Assembly: GCA_018269055.1 (NCBI GenBank)
Contig: JAFDVI010000023.1
Coordinates: forward strand, 46,261 to 110,260
Source: Acidobacteriota bacterium
GTDB taxonomy: Bacteria; Acidobacteriota; Blastocatellia; RBC074
Length of the DNA: 64,000 nt
Direction: 5' to 3'
Positions 26,415-33,885 of this stretch are shown piece by piece (within the stretch, counting starts at the first letter, position 1; the number at the start of each line of letters is the position of its first letter). Under the pieces are notes generated by a model. That model searched no databases. It had not been told where the DNA came from and saw only the letters and a list, made by a program, of their open reading frames with translations. The translations under genes and the position numbers were made by a program.

Positions 26415-27665
26415 TTATCTGGCTGGTTTCAGTTTAGACGGTTGCGCCAACGCGATTTCGCACAGCGGGGAATCGAGTTTCAACTCCACGGGCGGATCGT
26501 TCGGCTGGTTGCGGTTTTTGTCGGAATTGTCCACATAGGCAATCACTTCGATGCGTGTGCCGCGCGGAAGCGAAACCGGTTGTTTGAAAAAGTATGCCGG
26601 TTGCCAATCGAAGCGATAATTGCGCGCCACGACCAACACTTCGATGGAACCGTCCGGGCGAACGGCTCTGGCTTCGACGGATTTGGCGAAGGGAAACAGA
26701 AGCGGGCGAATCGAAATCGCTTCCGAGGGACGAGAAATGAGCATCGAAGCTCTGACTTGTTGATTGTCGGCGTTGGCCGGAATCACAACCGATTCGGGCG
26801 CAATGGTTTCCGTGCGGACAGATTTCGTTGCCGTTGTTTTGGCAAAATACAACGCGACGCGGCTGCTGTCGGTCGCCGGTTGTTCGGTTTTCTGATATCG
26901 AACCTGCAGGATGAATTCCTCACCGGCTTTCAATTCCCGTCCAACCCCTTCGGGAAACCGAGTAGCGGACTGACCGGGAACCCACACGCCCAAAGTTTTG
27001 CCGATTCTGCCACAAGCGGACATTTTGACATTTGGCGAAATGGGCTTGGTGTTGACCACGTGCAACGATGCGCTTTGAACGATTTCGCCATTGCCCGGAT
27101 GAAAATCAATGGCCGACAGCCAGTGGGTTCCACGCAGACCCGTCGCCAGAGCAATGCATCTGGTTTCGCTTTCCGGTTCGCCTTCCGCTTCGGCGGCGAT
27201 TTTTGTTTCTGGCGCTTGCAACGTCAGGTCGGGTTCGCCGAGCAGCCAGGCCTCACCTTTGACCAATTGGTCAATTCGCTGTGCCGGGTAATCTTTTGTG
27301 TCTCCACGCGGAGCGCCGCCTTCGATCCACGAAACCAATAACTCCGTTTCGCGCTGCGTCAAAACATAATCGTGTTGAAATCGCCCGTAACCTTTGACGG
27401 CCTGAAACGGCATCATTCGTTTTTCCAGCACTTCCTCCTTGATGGCTTTGGCCCAGGGGCGCGCTTCGTCGTAATTGGTCAACGGAATGTCCGCTTTGAT
27501 TTTGTTCGGCGCGTGGCAACCCAGGCAATTGCGTTCCAGGATGCGAATGACTTCTTTGTTGAACATTACCTTGGTGGTAATAGGATCGTGCGCGCTGCTC
27601 AATCGGATTGAGAGAAAAAATGCGGTAAAAACGAAGAAAACGATAATGGAAATGCGGCGATTCAT
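26415..27665 (-). CDS. Secreted cytochrome c with PHM-like domain that has lost its copper ligands
   Basis: 416 residues from the ATG at 27665; an in-frame GTG at 27677 is the alternative start. After a signal sequence comes one haem site, CLGCH (residues 47-51), with a possible axial Met in RMMPFQAV. The rest aligns along its length with the three neighbouring cytochrome/PHM-like proteins, but each copper ligand seen in them is replaced: the HH pair becomes QS (EIVQSASLHV), the FQxHY His becomes Arg (LQVRYQ), MPHMHLRG becomes RPLLFPFAK, and the DEMM Met is gone. It is therefore probably an electron-transfer or structural member, not an oxygenase. Last gene of the cluster, beyond the 34-aa microprotein. 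Confidence 0.85.
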   Translation of the reverse strand: MNRRISIIVFFVFTAFFLSIRLSSAHDPITTKVMFNKEVIRILERNCLGCHAPNKIKADIPLTNYDEARPWAKAIKEEVLEKRMMPFQAVKGYGRFQHDYVLTQRETELLVSWIEGGAPRGDTKDYPAQRIDQLVKGEAWLLGEPDLTLQAPETKIAAEAEGEPESETRCIALATGLRGTHWLSAIDFHPGNGEIVQSASLHVVNTKPISPNVKMSACGRIGKTLGVWVPGQSATRFPEGVGRELKAGEEFILQVRYQKTEQPATDSSRVALYFAKTTATKSVRTETIAPESVVIPANADNQQVRASMLISRPSEAISIRPLLFPFAKSVEARAVRPDGSIEVLVVARNYRFDWQPAYFFKQPVSLPRGTRIEVIAYVDNSDKNRNQPNDPPVELKLDSPLCEIALAQPSKLKPAR

Positions 27666-27701
27666 GACTTTATCCACAGCTAAATCAAACCCAAAACTTT
27701 G

Positions 27702-27786
27702 AGACAGGATTTACAGGATTCAACAGGATGAAGCGGCGATTGAGATGGTTTGGAGATGATCCTGTTCAATCTTGTCAATCCTGTCT
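27702..27786. repeat. Inverted repeat with ACAGGAT words
   Basis: AGACAGGATT at the left end is inverted as AATCCTGTCT at the right. ACAGGAT is repeated three times at 9-10 base spacing in the left arm, and the right arm carries the degenerate complement. It lies upstream of the copper-less cytochrome gene, between it and the microprotein. Confidence 0.8.
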
Positions 27787-27828
27787 ATTTTTTTCCTGCC
27801 CCAACCTCGCTGGTTCGGATTTAGGATT

Positions 27829-27933
27829 TCAAAACAGGCCGAACATGGAACCGACGACCGGCAACACCAATCCGGCGACGACCAGAACCACGATAACCCA
27901 TACGATCAATTGTTGTAACTTTTGATTTCTCAT
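27829..27933 (-). CDS. 34-residue single-pass membrane microprotein
   Basis: An ATG at 27933 opens a 34-codon frame ending TGA: a short charged N-terminus (MRNQKLQQ), a hydrophobic helix (LIVWVIVVLVVAGLVLPVVG), and SMFGLF at the end. The layout (positive-inside N-terminus, one transmembrane helix, very short tail) resembles small bacterial membrane proteins such as the Prli42 type, but I cannot assign a family. It lies between two cytochrome/PHM genes on the same strand. The upstream GGCGGAAAA is a weak ribosome site at a long spacing, so expression is plausible but not shown. Confidence 0.55.
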   Translation of the reverse strand: MRNQKLQQLIVWVIVVLVVAGLVLPVVGSMFGLF

Positions 27934-27956
27934 CGGCTGTTTTTCCGCCAACAGAA

Positions 27957-27993
27957 TAGGCCACAGATCACGATGCGCGCAATCTGTGGCCTA
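27957..27993 (-). terminator. Perfect hairpin after the first copper-type cytochrome gene
   Basis: A 12-base stem (TAGGCCACAGAT with ATCTGTGGCCTA) around 13 bases, 36 bases beyond the stop of the gene at 28030-29301 and ahead of the microprotein. There is no U-run, so it is either a weak terminator, an RNA-processing hairpin or a repeat. Confidence 0.55.
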
Positions 27994-28029
27994 CGATGTG
28001 TGTGCACCTTTCAGGCTGCACAGGCTGCT

Positions 28030-29301
28030 TTAGTTTTCCCGGCTGCTGATCGAAGCGGCAGGTTTTTCCGCCGGTTTGGCCGGGCTGGAACTGTCGTTGT
28101 AATAGCTCAGCCATCCGATCATCATTTCTTCCCACGTTTGATCGCCCCAGCGCACGTCCTTGGTCGGATCGGGGTTGTATTTGTTCGTCGTCGAATTGTC
28201 GTAATGCGCTGTGCATTCGATCTTGGTTCCTTTCGGAATGGCGACAGGTTCTTTCGGAACATAATACGTCTGCCAGTTGAAATCGTACTTCGGCACGCTC
28301 AACAGGATTTTGGAAGTTCCGTCGGGGAAGTGCGCTTTGACTTCAAAATCTTTGCCGCGCAAATGCATATGGGGCATAAAGCTGGTGATGTGCGTGTCCT
28401 CGGAAAAGGTGTAAAACGATTTCACTTCGTGATTGTTGGCGCCCGCTGGAATGACAAAGCCTGTATTGAGCACCGGACGCGTCAACACCTGATGCTTCGG
28501 CGTTTCTTTGGCGTACTTCAAACCGATTGTGGTGATGTCGGTTGTGGCTTTTCCGGTCGGCGTGTAATGCAATTGAAAATAGAGCGTTGCGCCGGCAGGC
28601 ACTTTTTTGGCGTATCCTTCGGGAAAGCGCGCAGGTTGTTCCCCAGGAGCAAACCCTACCAACAGATTTCCATCCGTACGTGTCGGACTCTTCGGGTCTT
28701 GAACAAACACGATCACGTGATGCATGGCATCGCGTCCGGTCGAGCGAAGCTCCGCCGCCGTCACCCAATGATCTTCGGTGAAGTTGGTCGGCACTTTGAC
28801 GTACAGATACGGCACGACGCCGTCCGCGGGGATTTTCTGTTCTGGGATGGAAAACATTTCATCGGGTTTGCCAATGTTCCAACCGACTTCAAATTTCGGC
28901 GCGGGCGGCAAATCTTTGGCCTCGCCTTCTTTTGATCCACCGTCAACCCAGGCCACGATCTTGTCAATGTCGGTTTGCGACAAGCGGCGGTCGTTGATCC
29001 ATTCGCCAAAATGCGGATCGGCATGCCAAGGCGGCATCACTTTGCTGACAACCTGTTCCTTGATCGCCTTCGCCCACGGACGAACTTCCTTGTAGCTCAT
29101 TACCGAAAAGGGAGCGATTTCGCCCTGACGATGACATTCGGCGCAGCTTTTGAAAAAGATCGGCGCGATGTCTTTGTTGAAAGTGACTTCTTTGGGGACT
29201 GATTTGGTTTCGGGTTCGTTGGCGCTGATGGATGGGAGCATCAGCAAACTGACGGCGAGCGCCGCCGAGACAATCAAGGAGAAAACAAGTTTGTGCTTCA
29301 C
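28030..29301 (-). CDS. Secreted cytochrome c/PHM-like copper type II protein, short form
   Basis: 423 residues from a GTG at 29301 with GAGAGGAAA nine bases ahead. Signal peptide, then a haem site CAECH (53-57), an axial-Met candidate in KVMPPWHAD, and a PHM-like two-domain region. Ligands seen: HH at 194-195 (AMHHVIVFV), His 245 (YFQLHYTP), His 311 and 313 (MPHMHLRG), Met 393 (EEMMIGW). These match the CuH and CuM ligands of peptidylglycine and dopamine monooxygenases. The substrate is unknown; the N-terminal cytochrome may deliver electrons. It lacks the C-terminal extension of the next two paralogues. The third of four tandem copies in transcription order. Confidence 0.85.
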   Translation of the reverse strand: MKHKLVFSLIVSAALAVSLLMLPSISANEPETKSVPKEVTFNKDIAPIFFKSCAECHRQGEIAPFSVMSYKEVRPWAKAIKEQVVSKVMPPWHADPHFGEWINDRRLSQTDIDKIVAWVDGGSKEGEAKDLPPAPKFEVGWNIGKPDEMFSIPEQKIPADGVVPYLYVKVPTNFTEDHWVTAAELRSTGRDAMHHVIVFVQDPKSPTRTDGNLLVGFAPGEQPARFPEGYAKKVPAGATLYFQLHYTPTGKATTDITTIGLKYAKETPKHQVLTRPVLNTGFVIPAGANNHEVKSFYTFSEDTHITSFMPHMHLRGKDFEVKAHFPDGTSKILLSVPKYDFNWQTYYVPKEPVAIPKGTKIECTAHYDNSTTNKYNPDPTKDVRWGDQTWEEMMIGWLSYYNDSSSPAKPAEKPAASISSREN

Positions 29302-29385
29302 GATGGATTTCCTCTCTGCTGTTGTTTGTGAGTCTGGTTGACAACTATCGAACGCGGCAAGCATACGCCCAGCCACGGAAAATTT

Positions 29386-31050
29386 CTACTTGTTGACCTT
29401 CTTCGCTTTCAGTTTCTGCTGGCCGAATATCGCCTGCAATTCGACGACTTCGCCTTGTTCATTTTTGATAAAGACGACTTCTGCGCCCTCAACATCGCCG
29501 AAATAAAACTTCGTGTCGGATTCCGGCGTGGCAGGCATCGCGGGATTGTTCGGCAAGATAAAAAAGAGTGTGTTGCCTTCGCGCGTGATGTTGATTTTCG
29601 GCCCCAAACTGGCGGCATATGCCCCAACATAAGCGTCAAGAATCTGTGGCGACACTTTGGCGATAGGGCGGTCAGCCGGTTTCGGGCGCGCGTAATCCAC
29701 AAATCCGACCAGCATTTCATCGTAGGTCGGTTCGCCGAAGCGAATGGTTTTGCTCGGGTCGGGATTGAGTTTGTTTTTCGCCGAATTATCAAACACGGCG
29801 GTGACCATGATCTTTGCGCCTTTCGGCAATGCGACCGGCTGATTCAATTTGTACAGCGTCTGCCAGTTGAAGTTGTAATGATCCACGTTGAGCAAGGTTT
29901 GGCGGCTGCCGTCCGGCAAAATCGCTTCGTACTTCATCGCTTTGCCGCGCACGTGCATGTGCGGCATATAATCAACCAGTTCCACATCTCTGCGCAATGT
30001 GAAGCAGGCATTGGCGACGTGGTTTTCAGCTCCGGCGGGAACGGCGAACAGGTCATTGACGATCAACAAGGTTTCGATTTGTTTTTCGACCGGTTGTTTG
30101 GCGAAGACGATGGCCATACTGGTGCGATCTTTTTCGACCTTGCCAGTGGTTTTGGCGTAATGCATCTGGAAAATCAGATTTGAACCGGCGGGAATTTTCT
30201 TGGCCGTGCCGAGCGGATAAATGTCTGCGTTGCGACCCGGCGCATATGTCGAAAGCAGCATCGTGCTGCCGCTGCCGCCGCCTGAATTGCGACCGCCTTC
30301 GCAGGCGTCGTTCATCACAGGCGCATCGGGTTTGGTGCGATGCACGGTTCCGTCTGTGTACATCCACCGTCCGCGCTGGCTTTGAATAATTGAAATCGGG
30401 TTGTGAACATCGCCGCCGTCTTTTTGAGCCTGATCCTGCGCAATTTTGAACATCATCGGCGATTCGACGAACACCACGGCGTGATGCACAACGCGTTTGT
30501 TGCCGGGACGGAATTCCGAAGCCTGCACCCATTTGTCTTCCGTGAATCCGGTCGGCACGCGGATATAGATGTAATCGTCTGCGCCTTTTTCGGCCAGCGT
30601 GAATTCCTGCGGCATTGCCAACACAACGTCCGGTTTGCCGATTTCCCAGGTCGTCGCCGGATCAGGCGCTTTTGGCAAATCTTTCGCATTGCCTTCTTTC
30701 GCTCCGCCATCCACCCACGAGGTGATGGTGTCAATTTCAGCCTGCGTCAGCCGCATTTCGTTTGAAAACTGCCCGGCGTGCGCGTCTGCATGCCACGGAG
30801 GCATTTCGCGCGTGATGACTTTTTCCTTGATGGATTTCGCCCACGGACGCACGTCTTTGTAACTGAGCACGGAAAACGGCGCGATGTCGTCCGGCTTATG
30901 GCATTGCGCGCAGTTTTTGAACAGAATCGGCGCAACGTCTTTGGTAAAGGTGACGATCTTCGCGTTGGTTTTTGCGTTGGAAGTCGGAAGCGTGAAAAAC
31001 ACCGCGAAAACACACGCAGCAGCCAGGGTGACAAGGCGGAATTGGTTCAT
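29386..31050 (-). CDS. Secreted cytochrome c/PHM-like copper protein with C-terminal DUF3471-like domain
   Basis: 554 residues from the ATG at 31050 (AAGGAAAAG upstream). Signal peptide, haem site CAQCH (47-51), MPPWHADAH, then PHM-like domains with all ligands: VVHHAVVF, FQMHYAK, MPHMHVRG and DEMLVGF. A Gly/Ser-rich insert (GGRNSGGGSGS) with nearby Cys lies between the copper half-sites. The last ~85 residues (LDAYVGAYAASLGPKINITREGNTLFF, ESDTKFYFGDVEG) look like the small beta domain DUF3471 found at the end of some beta-lactamase-like proteins. Separated from the next paralogue by about 100 bases that include a heptamer inverted repeat. Confidence 0.87.
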   Translation of the reverse strand: MNQFRLVTLAAACVFAVFFTLPTSNAKTNAKIVTFTKDVAPILFKNCAQCHKPDDIAPFSVLSYKDVRPWAKSIKEKVITREMPPWHADAHAGQFSNEMRLTQAEIDTITSWVDGGAKEGNAKDLPKAPDPATTWEIGKPDVVLAMPQEFTLAEKGADDYIYIRVPTGFTEDKWVQASEFRPGNKRVVHHAVVFVESPMMFKIAQDQAQKDGGDVHNPISIIQSQRGRWMYTDGTVHRTKPDAPVMNDACEGGRNSGGGSGSTMLLSTYAPGRNADIYPLGTAKKIPAGSNLIFQMHYAKTTGKVEKDRTSMAIVFAKQPVEKQIETLLIVNDLFAVPAGAENHVANACFTLRRDVELVDYMPHMHVRGKAMKYEAILPDGSRQTLLNVDHYNFNWQTLYKLNQPVALPKGAKIMVTAVFDNSAKNKLNPDPSKTIRFGEPTYDEMLVGFVDYARPKPADRPIAKVSPQILDAYVGAYAASLGPKINITREGNTLFFILPNNPAMPATPESDTKFYFGDVEGAEVVFIKNEQGEVVELQAIFGQQKLKAKKVNK

Positions 31051-31096
31051 TGCTTTTCCTTGGTGTTGGTTTTGTCGGCAGCCCACAAAGCAGAAA

Positions 31097-31129
31097 GCGG
31101 ATTGGGAATTTGAAAATTCCGCAATCCGC
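31097..31129. repeat. Inverted repeat of 7-base words between cytochrome genes
   Basis: GCGGATTG...GGAATTT is inverted as AAATTCC...GCAATCCGC with one bulged base. Continuing to the right, the sequence keeps a heptamer register (GCAATCC, GCAATCT, TCAAACC). It lies just upstream of the gene at 29386-31050. Confidence 0.75.
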
Positions 31130-31150
31130 AATCTTCAAACCGAAGCCGGT

Positions 31151-32818
31151 TTAGTTGCCGCTGCCGCCAGCAGTACCGTCTTTGACTTTCTTGGCGTGCA
31201 TATTGCCAATGACGGCTTCAACGACTTCGCCTTTGTCATTTTTGACAATGGTCAGGTCGGTGTCGCTGCCGGTCAGGAAGAACTGCGTTTCCGAAGTCGG
31301 GACAAATTCCAGTTTGGCGCGCATCGGAATCGCGACGATCAATTTGTTTCCGTCGCGCGTGACGCTGGCCAGGATGCCGGGCATCACTTCGTATTTGCCT
31401 GCGTACGAATCCAGAATCTTCGGATCAAGCTTCGCAACCGGAGGCATTTCCGTCACGAAATCCATAAAGCCCAACATCATTTCGTCGTAGGTCGGTTCGC
31501 CGTAACGAACATCTTTCGTCGGGTCGGGATTGAATTTGTTTTTTGCCGAGTTGTCGAAATATGCCGTGACCATCAACCGGCTGCCCGCCGGAATGTGCTT
31601 AGGCTGTTTCAGTATGTAATCCGTCTGCCACGAAAAATCATAATTCGGCACGTTCAACAGCACTTCGGATTTTCCATCGGGATAAAACACTTTGTATTCC
31701 ATGGATTTGCCGCGCAAATGCATATGCGGCATCAACCCGTAAATCGTCGTGTCGCGTTTGACTTGTTTGCACGCAGTCACGCGATGATGTTCGGCTCCGG
31801 CAGGAATCTTGAACATGATGTTGCCGATGGAGTTGGTCGTGATCAGTTTGGTTGCGGGCGTGATTTCTTTGGCAAACACCAACCCGATTTCCGAACGATC
31901 TTTTTCCACAGCATCCGGCGCAGCAGTTTGGCTGGAATAATGCATCTGGAAGCGAATGGTCGCTCCGGCGGGAATGCGGCGCACCACGCCCGGCGGGAAA
32001 TAATCCGCCTGACGACCCGGCGCGTAACCCACCAGCAAACTGTCACCGCCGCTGCGCGATCTTGGATCAGCACAAGCATCGTCAATCACGGGCTGTTCCG
32101 GCTTCATGCGCATCAGGAAGCCATCGCGATAGAACGGCGAATTTTTAAGCTGCATTTCCATCATCTTGGCGCGCTGTTCCGGATTCTGACCGGCCATCGT
32201 CGGCGAACCCGGCGGAATAATGAACGCGATGATGTGGTGAACGATTTTGCGATTGCCGGGACGGGCTTCGGCCATCGTCACATACTTGTCTTCTGTGAAA
32301 TTGGTCGGCACATCGAAGTACTGATATTCGTCAACGCCGGGTTTGTAGGCGTACTCTTCGGGAAGCTGAATGATTGCGTCGGGTTTTGCGATGTTCCACC
32401 CTTCCGTGAACTTCGGCGCGGGCGGCAAATCTTTGACGTCGCCTTCTTTCGCGCCGCCGTTCACCCAAGCGACGATGGTGTCAATTTCGGCTTGGGTCAG
32501 CACGCGGTTGTTCGAGAATTCGCCAAAATGCGGATCGGCGTGCCAGGGAGGCATCGTTCGGTCAGCGACTTTTTCCTTGATGGATTTGGCCCAGGGGCGA
32601 ACGTCCTTGTAACTCAAGGTCGAAAACGGAGCGCTTTCGCCCGGGCGATGGCATTCGGTGCAGTTTTTATAAAAGATTGGCGCGATGTCTTTGTTGAAGG
32701 TGACGGTTTTTTCTGCGCCTTTGGTATTGTCAGCCTGGGTCGTGGCCAGAAACGTGAAACCGGCGACCAGACTCAACGCGATGGCGACGAAGAACGACGA
32801 AATTCTCTTGGTCCGCAT
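31151..32818 (-). CDS. Secreted cytochrome c/PHM-like copper protein with C-terminal DUF3471-like domain
   Basis: 555 residues; first gene of the tandem set. Signal peptide (FFVAIALSLVAGFTFLATTQA), haem site CTECH (53-57), MPPWHADPHFGEF, HH at 194-195 (IVHHIIAF), His 293 (RFQMHYSS), His 365 and 367 (LMPHMHLRG), Met 447 (TYDEMMLG). All six PHM-type copper ligands are therefore present. The C-terminal ~90 residues (LDSYAGKYEVMPGILASVTRDGNKLIV) form a DUF3471-like domain, as in the next gene. The long upstream gap (32819-33157) holds two palindromic motifs and probably the promoter of the set. The reaction is not predictable; periplasmic oxidation of a C-H or similar bond is the family-level inference. 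Confidence 0.87.
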   Translation of the reverse strand: MRTKRISSFFVAIALSLVAGFTFLATTQADNTKGAEKTVTFNKDIAPIFYKNCTECHRPGESAPFSTLSYKDVRPWAKSIKEKVADRTMPPWHADPHFGEFSNNRVLTQAEIDTIVAWVNGGAKEGDVKDLPPAPKFTEGWNIAKPDAIIQLPEEYAYKPGVDEYQYFDVPTNFTEDKYVTMAEARPGNRKIVHHIIAFIIPPGSPTMAGQNPEQRAKMMEMQLKNSPFYRDGFLMRMKPEQPVIDDACADPRSRSGGDSLLVGYAPGRQADYFPPGVVRRIPAGATIRFQMHYSSQTAAPDAVEKDRSEIGLVFAKEITPATKLITTNSIGNIMFKIPAGAEHHRVTACKQVKRDTTIYGLMPHMHLRGKSMEYKVFYPDGKSEVLLNVPNYDFSWQTDYILKQPKHIPAGSRLMVTAYFDNSAKNKFNPDPTKDVRYGEPTYDEMMLGFMDFVTEMPPVAKLDPKILDSYAGKYEVMPGILASVTRDGNKLIVAIPMRAKLEFVPTSETQFFLTGSDTDLTIVKNDKGEVVEAVIGNMHAKKVKDGTAGGSGN

Positions 32819-32975
32819 TGTTGAAGCTCCCTCTCAGCGATGGTTAGTGTTGAAATTCAGGGCGAAACCCCTCGATTGCGTATCGAAATTTAAGGGCAAA
32901 CCCATTTTGAGTCAAATCAAACTTGTCCAATCTGCTCAATAACTTCCGGCGATTTTCATTGGCAAACTCGGTAAT

Positions 32976-33027
32976 TGATTGACCGGTCAGACAGATAACG
33001 GCGAAGAACTGAATGAATGCTCAATCA
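32976..33027. promoter_or_regulatory. Two TetR-operator-like palindromes upstream of the cytochrome/PHM cluster
   Basis: TGACCGGTCA (32980-32989) is a perfect ten-base palindrome inside TGATTGACCGGTCAG. Twenty bases on, TGAATGA-ATGC-TCAATCA (33010-33027) is an inverted repeat with one mismatch. Both have the look of TetR-family operators. They lie 158-209 bases ahead of the first cluster gene in a 340-base gap that contains no gene I can support. A similar sequence occurs at 44791-44804 near the TetR gene. Confidence 0.35.
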
Positions 33028-33157
33028 TTTTTTTCTTTGCTAAATTGAATGCCGATCCGGTTGTTGGAATTCGCCCACGGTGAACGCTACGAAAAAAGTG
33101 TTGTACGAGGATGCGGAATTTTCTGGCTGGTGAGAATTTTTGTTTCTGAATCAGCGT

Positions 33158-33577
33158 TCAGACAGTGATGTCAATCACAAGCTTCGGTGCAATATGATTC
33201 AGTCGGTTGTCGTTCGTCCAAAACTCGTCACAACCGTGATGCAATGCCGTAGCCAGGTGAATCGCATCAGGAGTTTTCAGCCCTATAAAATCAGCGCGCA
33301 ATTGTGCCGCTTGGCGAAATACATGCGGCTGAATTCCCAACACTTCAACTTCTTCAAACCAGCGATGGAATTTGTCCAGCAATGGCTGATTCTGCTTTCT
33401 GAGTGGCATTACCAGACATTCCATCTCCGTCAAACTTGAAATCTGGATGATCACTTCGTGAGTTTGTGCCTGCTGAGTAAGCCGAGTTCTGATCAGCGGA
33501 GCAAAGGTCTGATTTTGCTCAACCAAATAGATGGCAAGGCATGCGTCGAAATAGACGTGCAATGGATTCAATCCCAC
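33158..33577 (-). CDS. PIN-domain ribonuclease toxin (VapC-like)
   Basis: 139 residues from a GTG at 33577 that overlaps the antitoxin's last codons. PIN features: an N-terminal acidic strand VYFDACLAIYLVEQN (first Asp), SSLTEMECLVMPLR (Glu), and LKTPDAIHLATALHHGCDEFWTNDNRL, which holds the paired Asp residues of the nuclease centre. VapC proteins cleave tRNA or other RNA when freed from their antitoxin. The overlapping gene order antitoxin-toxin is typical. The usual 'LDTNxL' reads FDACLAI, so the fold is clear but slightly divergent. Confidence 0.88.
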   Translation of the reverse strand: MGLNPLHVYFDACLAIYLVEQNQTFAPLIRTRLTQQAQTHEVIIQISSLTEMECLVMPLRKQNQPLLDKFHRWFEEVEVLGIQPHVFRQAAQLRADFIGLKTPDAIHLATALHHGCDEFWTNDNRLNHIAPKLVIDITV

Positions 33578-33819
33578 GATTCACGCGCCTCCAGAATTTG
33601 GGCTTCCATTTCCTCTGCTGTGGGCAAGAAGCTTTCCGGCAGTTGGTTTTCCTCCAGGAATTGCAACATTGCTAGGGCATTGCCTTTTTTGGGTTTGGCG
33701 TTGCCATTCTCTGGATTCAACAAAGTCACGATGGCGGGGCTTGTCTCGGTAACGTGCAATGGCTCCAATAAACGTACGCTGCCATCCACACTGACTTCGG
33801 CTCTGACTGTCTGTAACAT
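33568..33819 (-). CDS. Antitoxin partner of the PIN toxin
   Basis: 83 residues from the ATG at 33819 with GGAGC upstream; the frame continues 18 codons further, without a ribosome site. The N-terminus (LQTVRAEVSVDGSVRLLEPL) looks like a swapped-hairpin/AbrB-like or AF2212-like antitoxin DNA-binding half. The C-terminus (FLPTAEEMEAQILEARESWD) is the acidic helix that normally embraces the PIN toxin. It overlaps the toxin start by ten bases, implying translational coupling. It should repress its own operon. Confidence 0.8.
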   Translation of the reverse strand: MLQTVRAEVSVDGSVRLLEPLHVTETSPAIVTLLNPENGNAKPKKGNALAMLQFLEENQLPESFLPTAEEMEAQILEARESWD

Positions 33820-33885
33820 AGTCGCTCCTATTTCCGAATTAGCAGAAGTATTCTGCCTATCGCAGAATAGCACGCTGCCGCATGG

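Noticed and set aside
30884..32824. 646-codon plus-strand frame opposite two cytochrome/PHM genes
   Set aside because: It is antisense to genes with clear haem and copper motifs; its length is explained by the codon bias of the minus strand.
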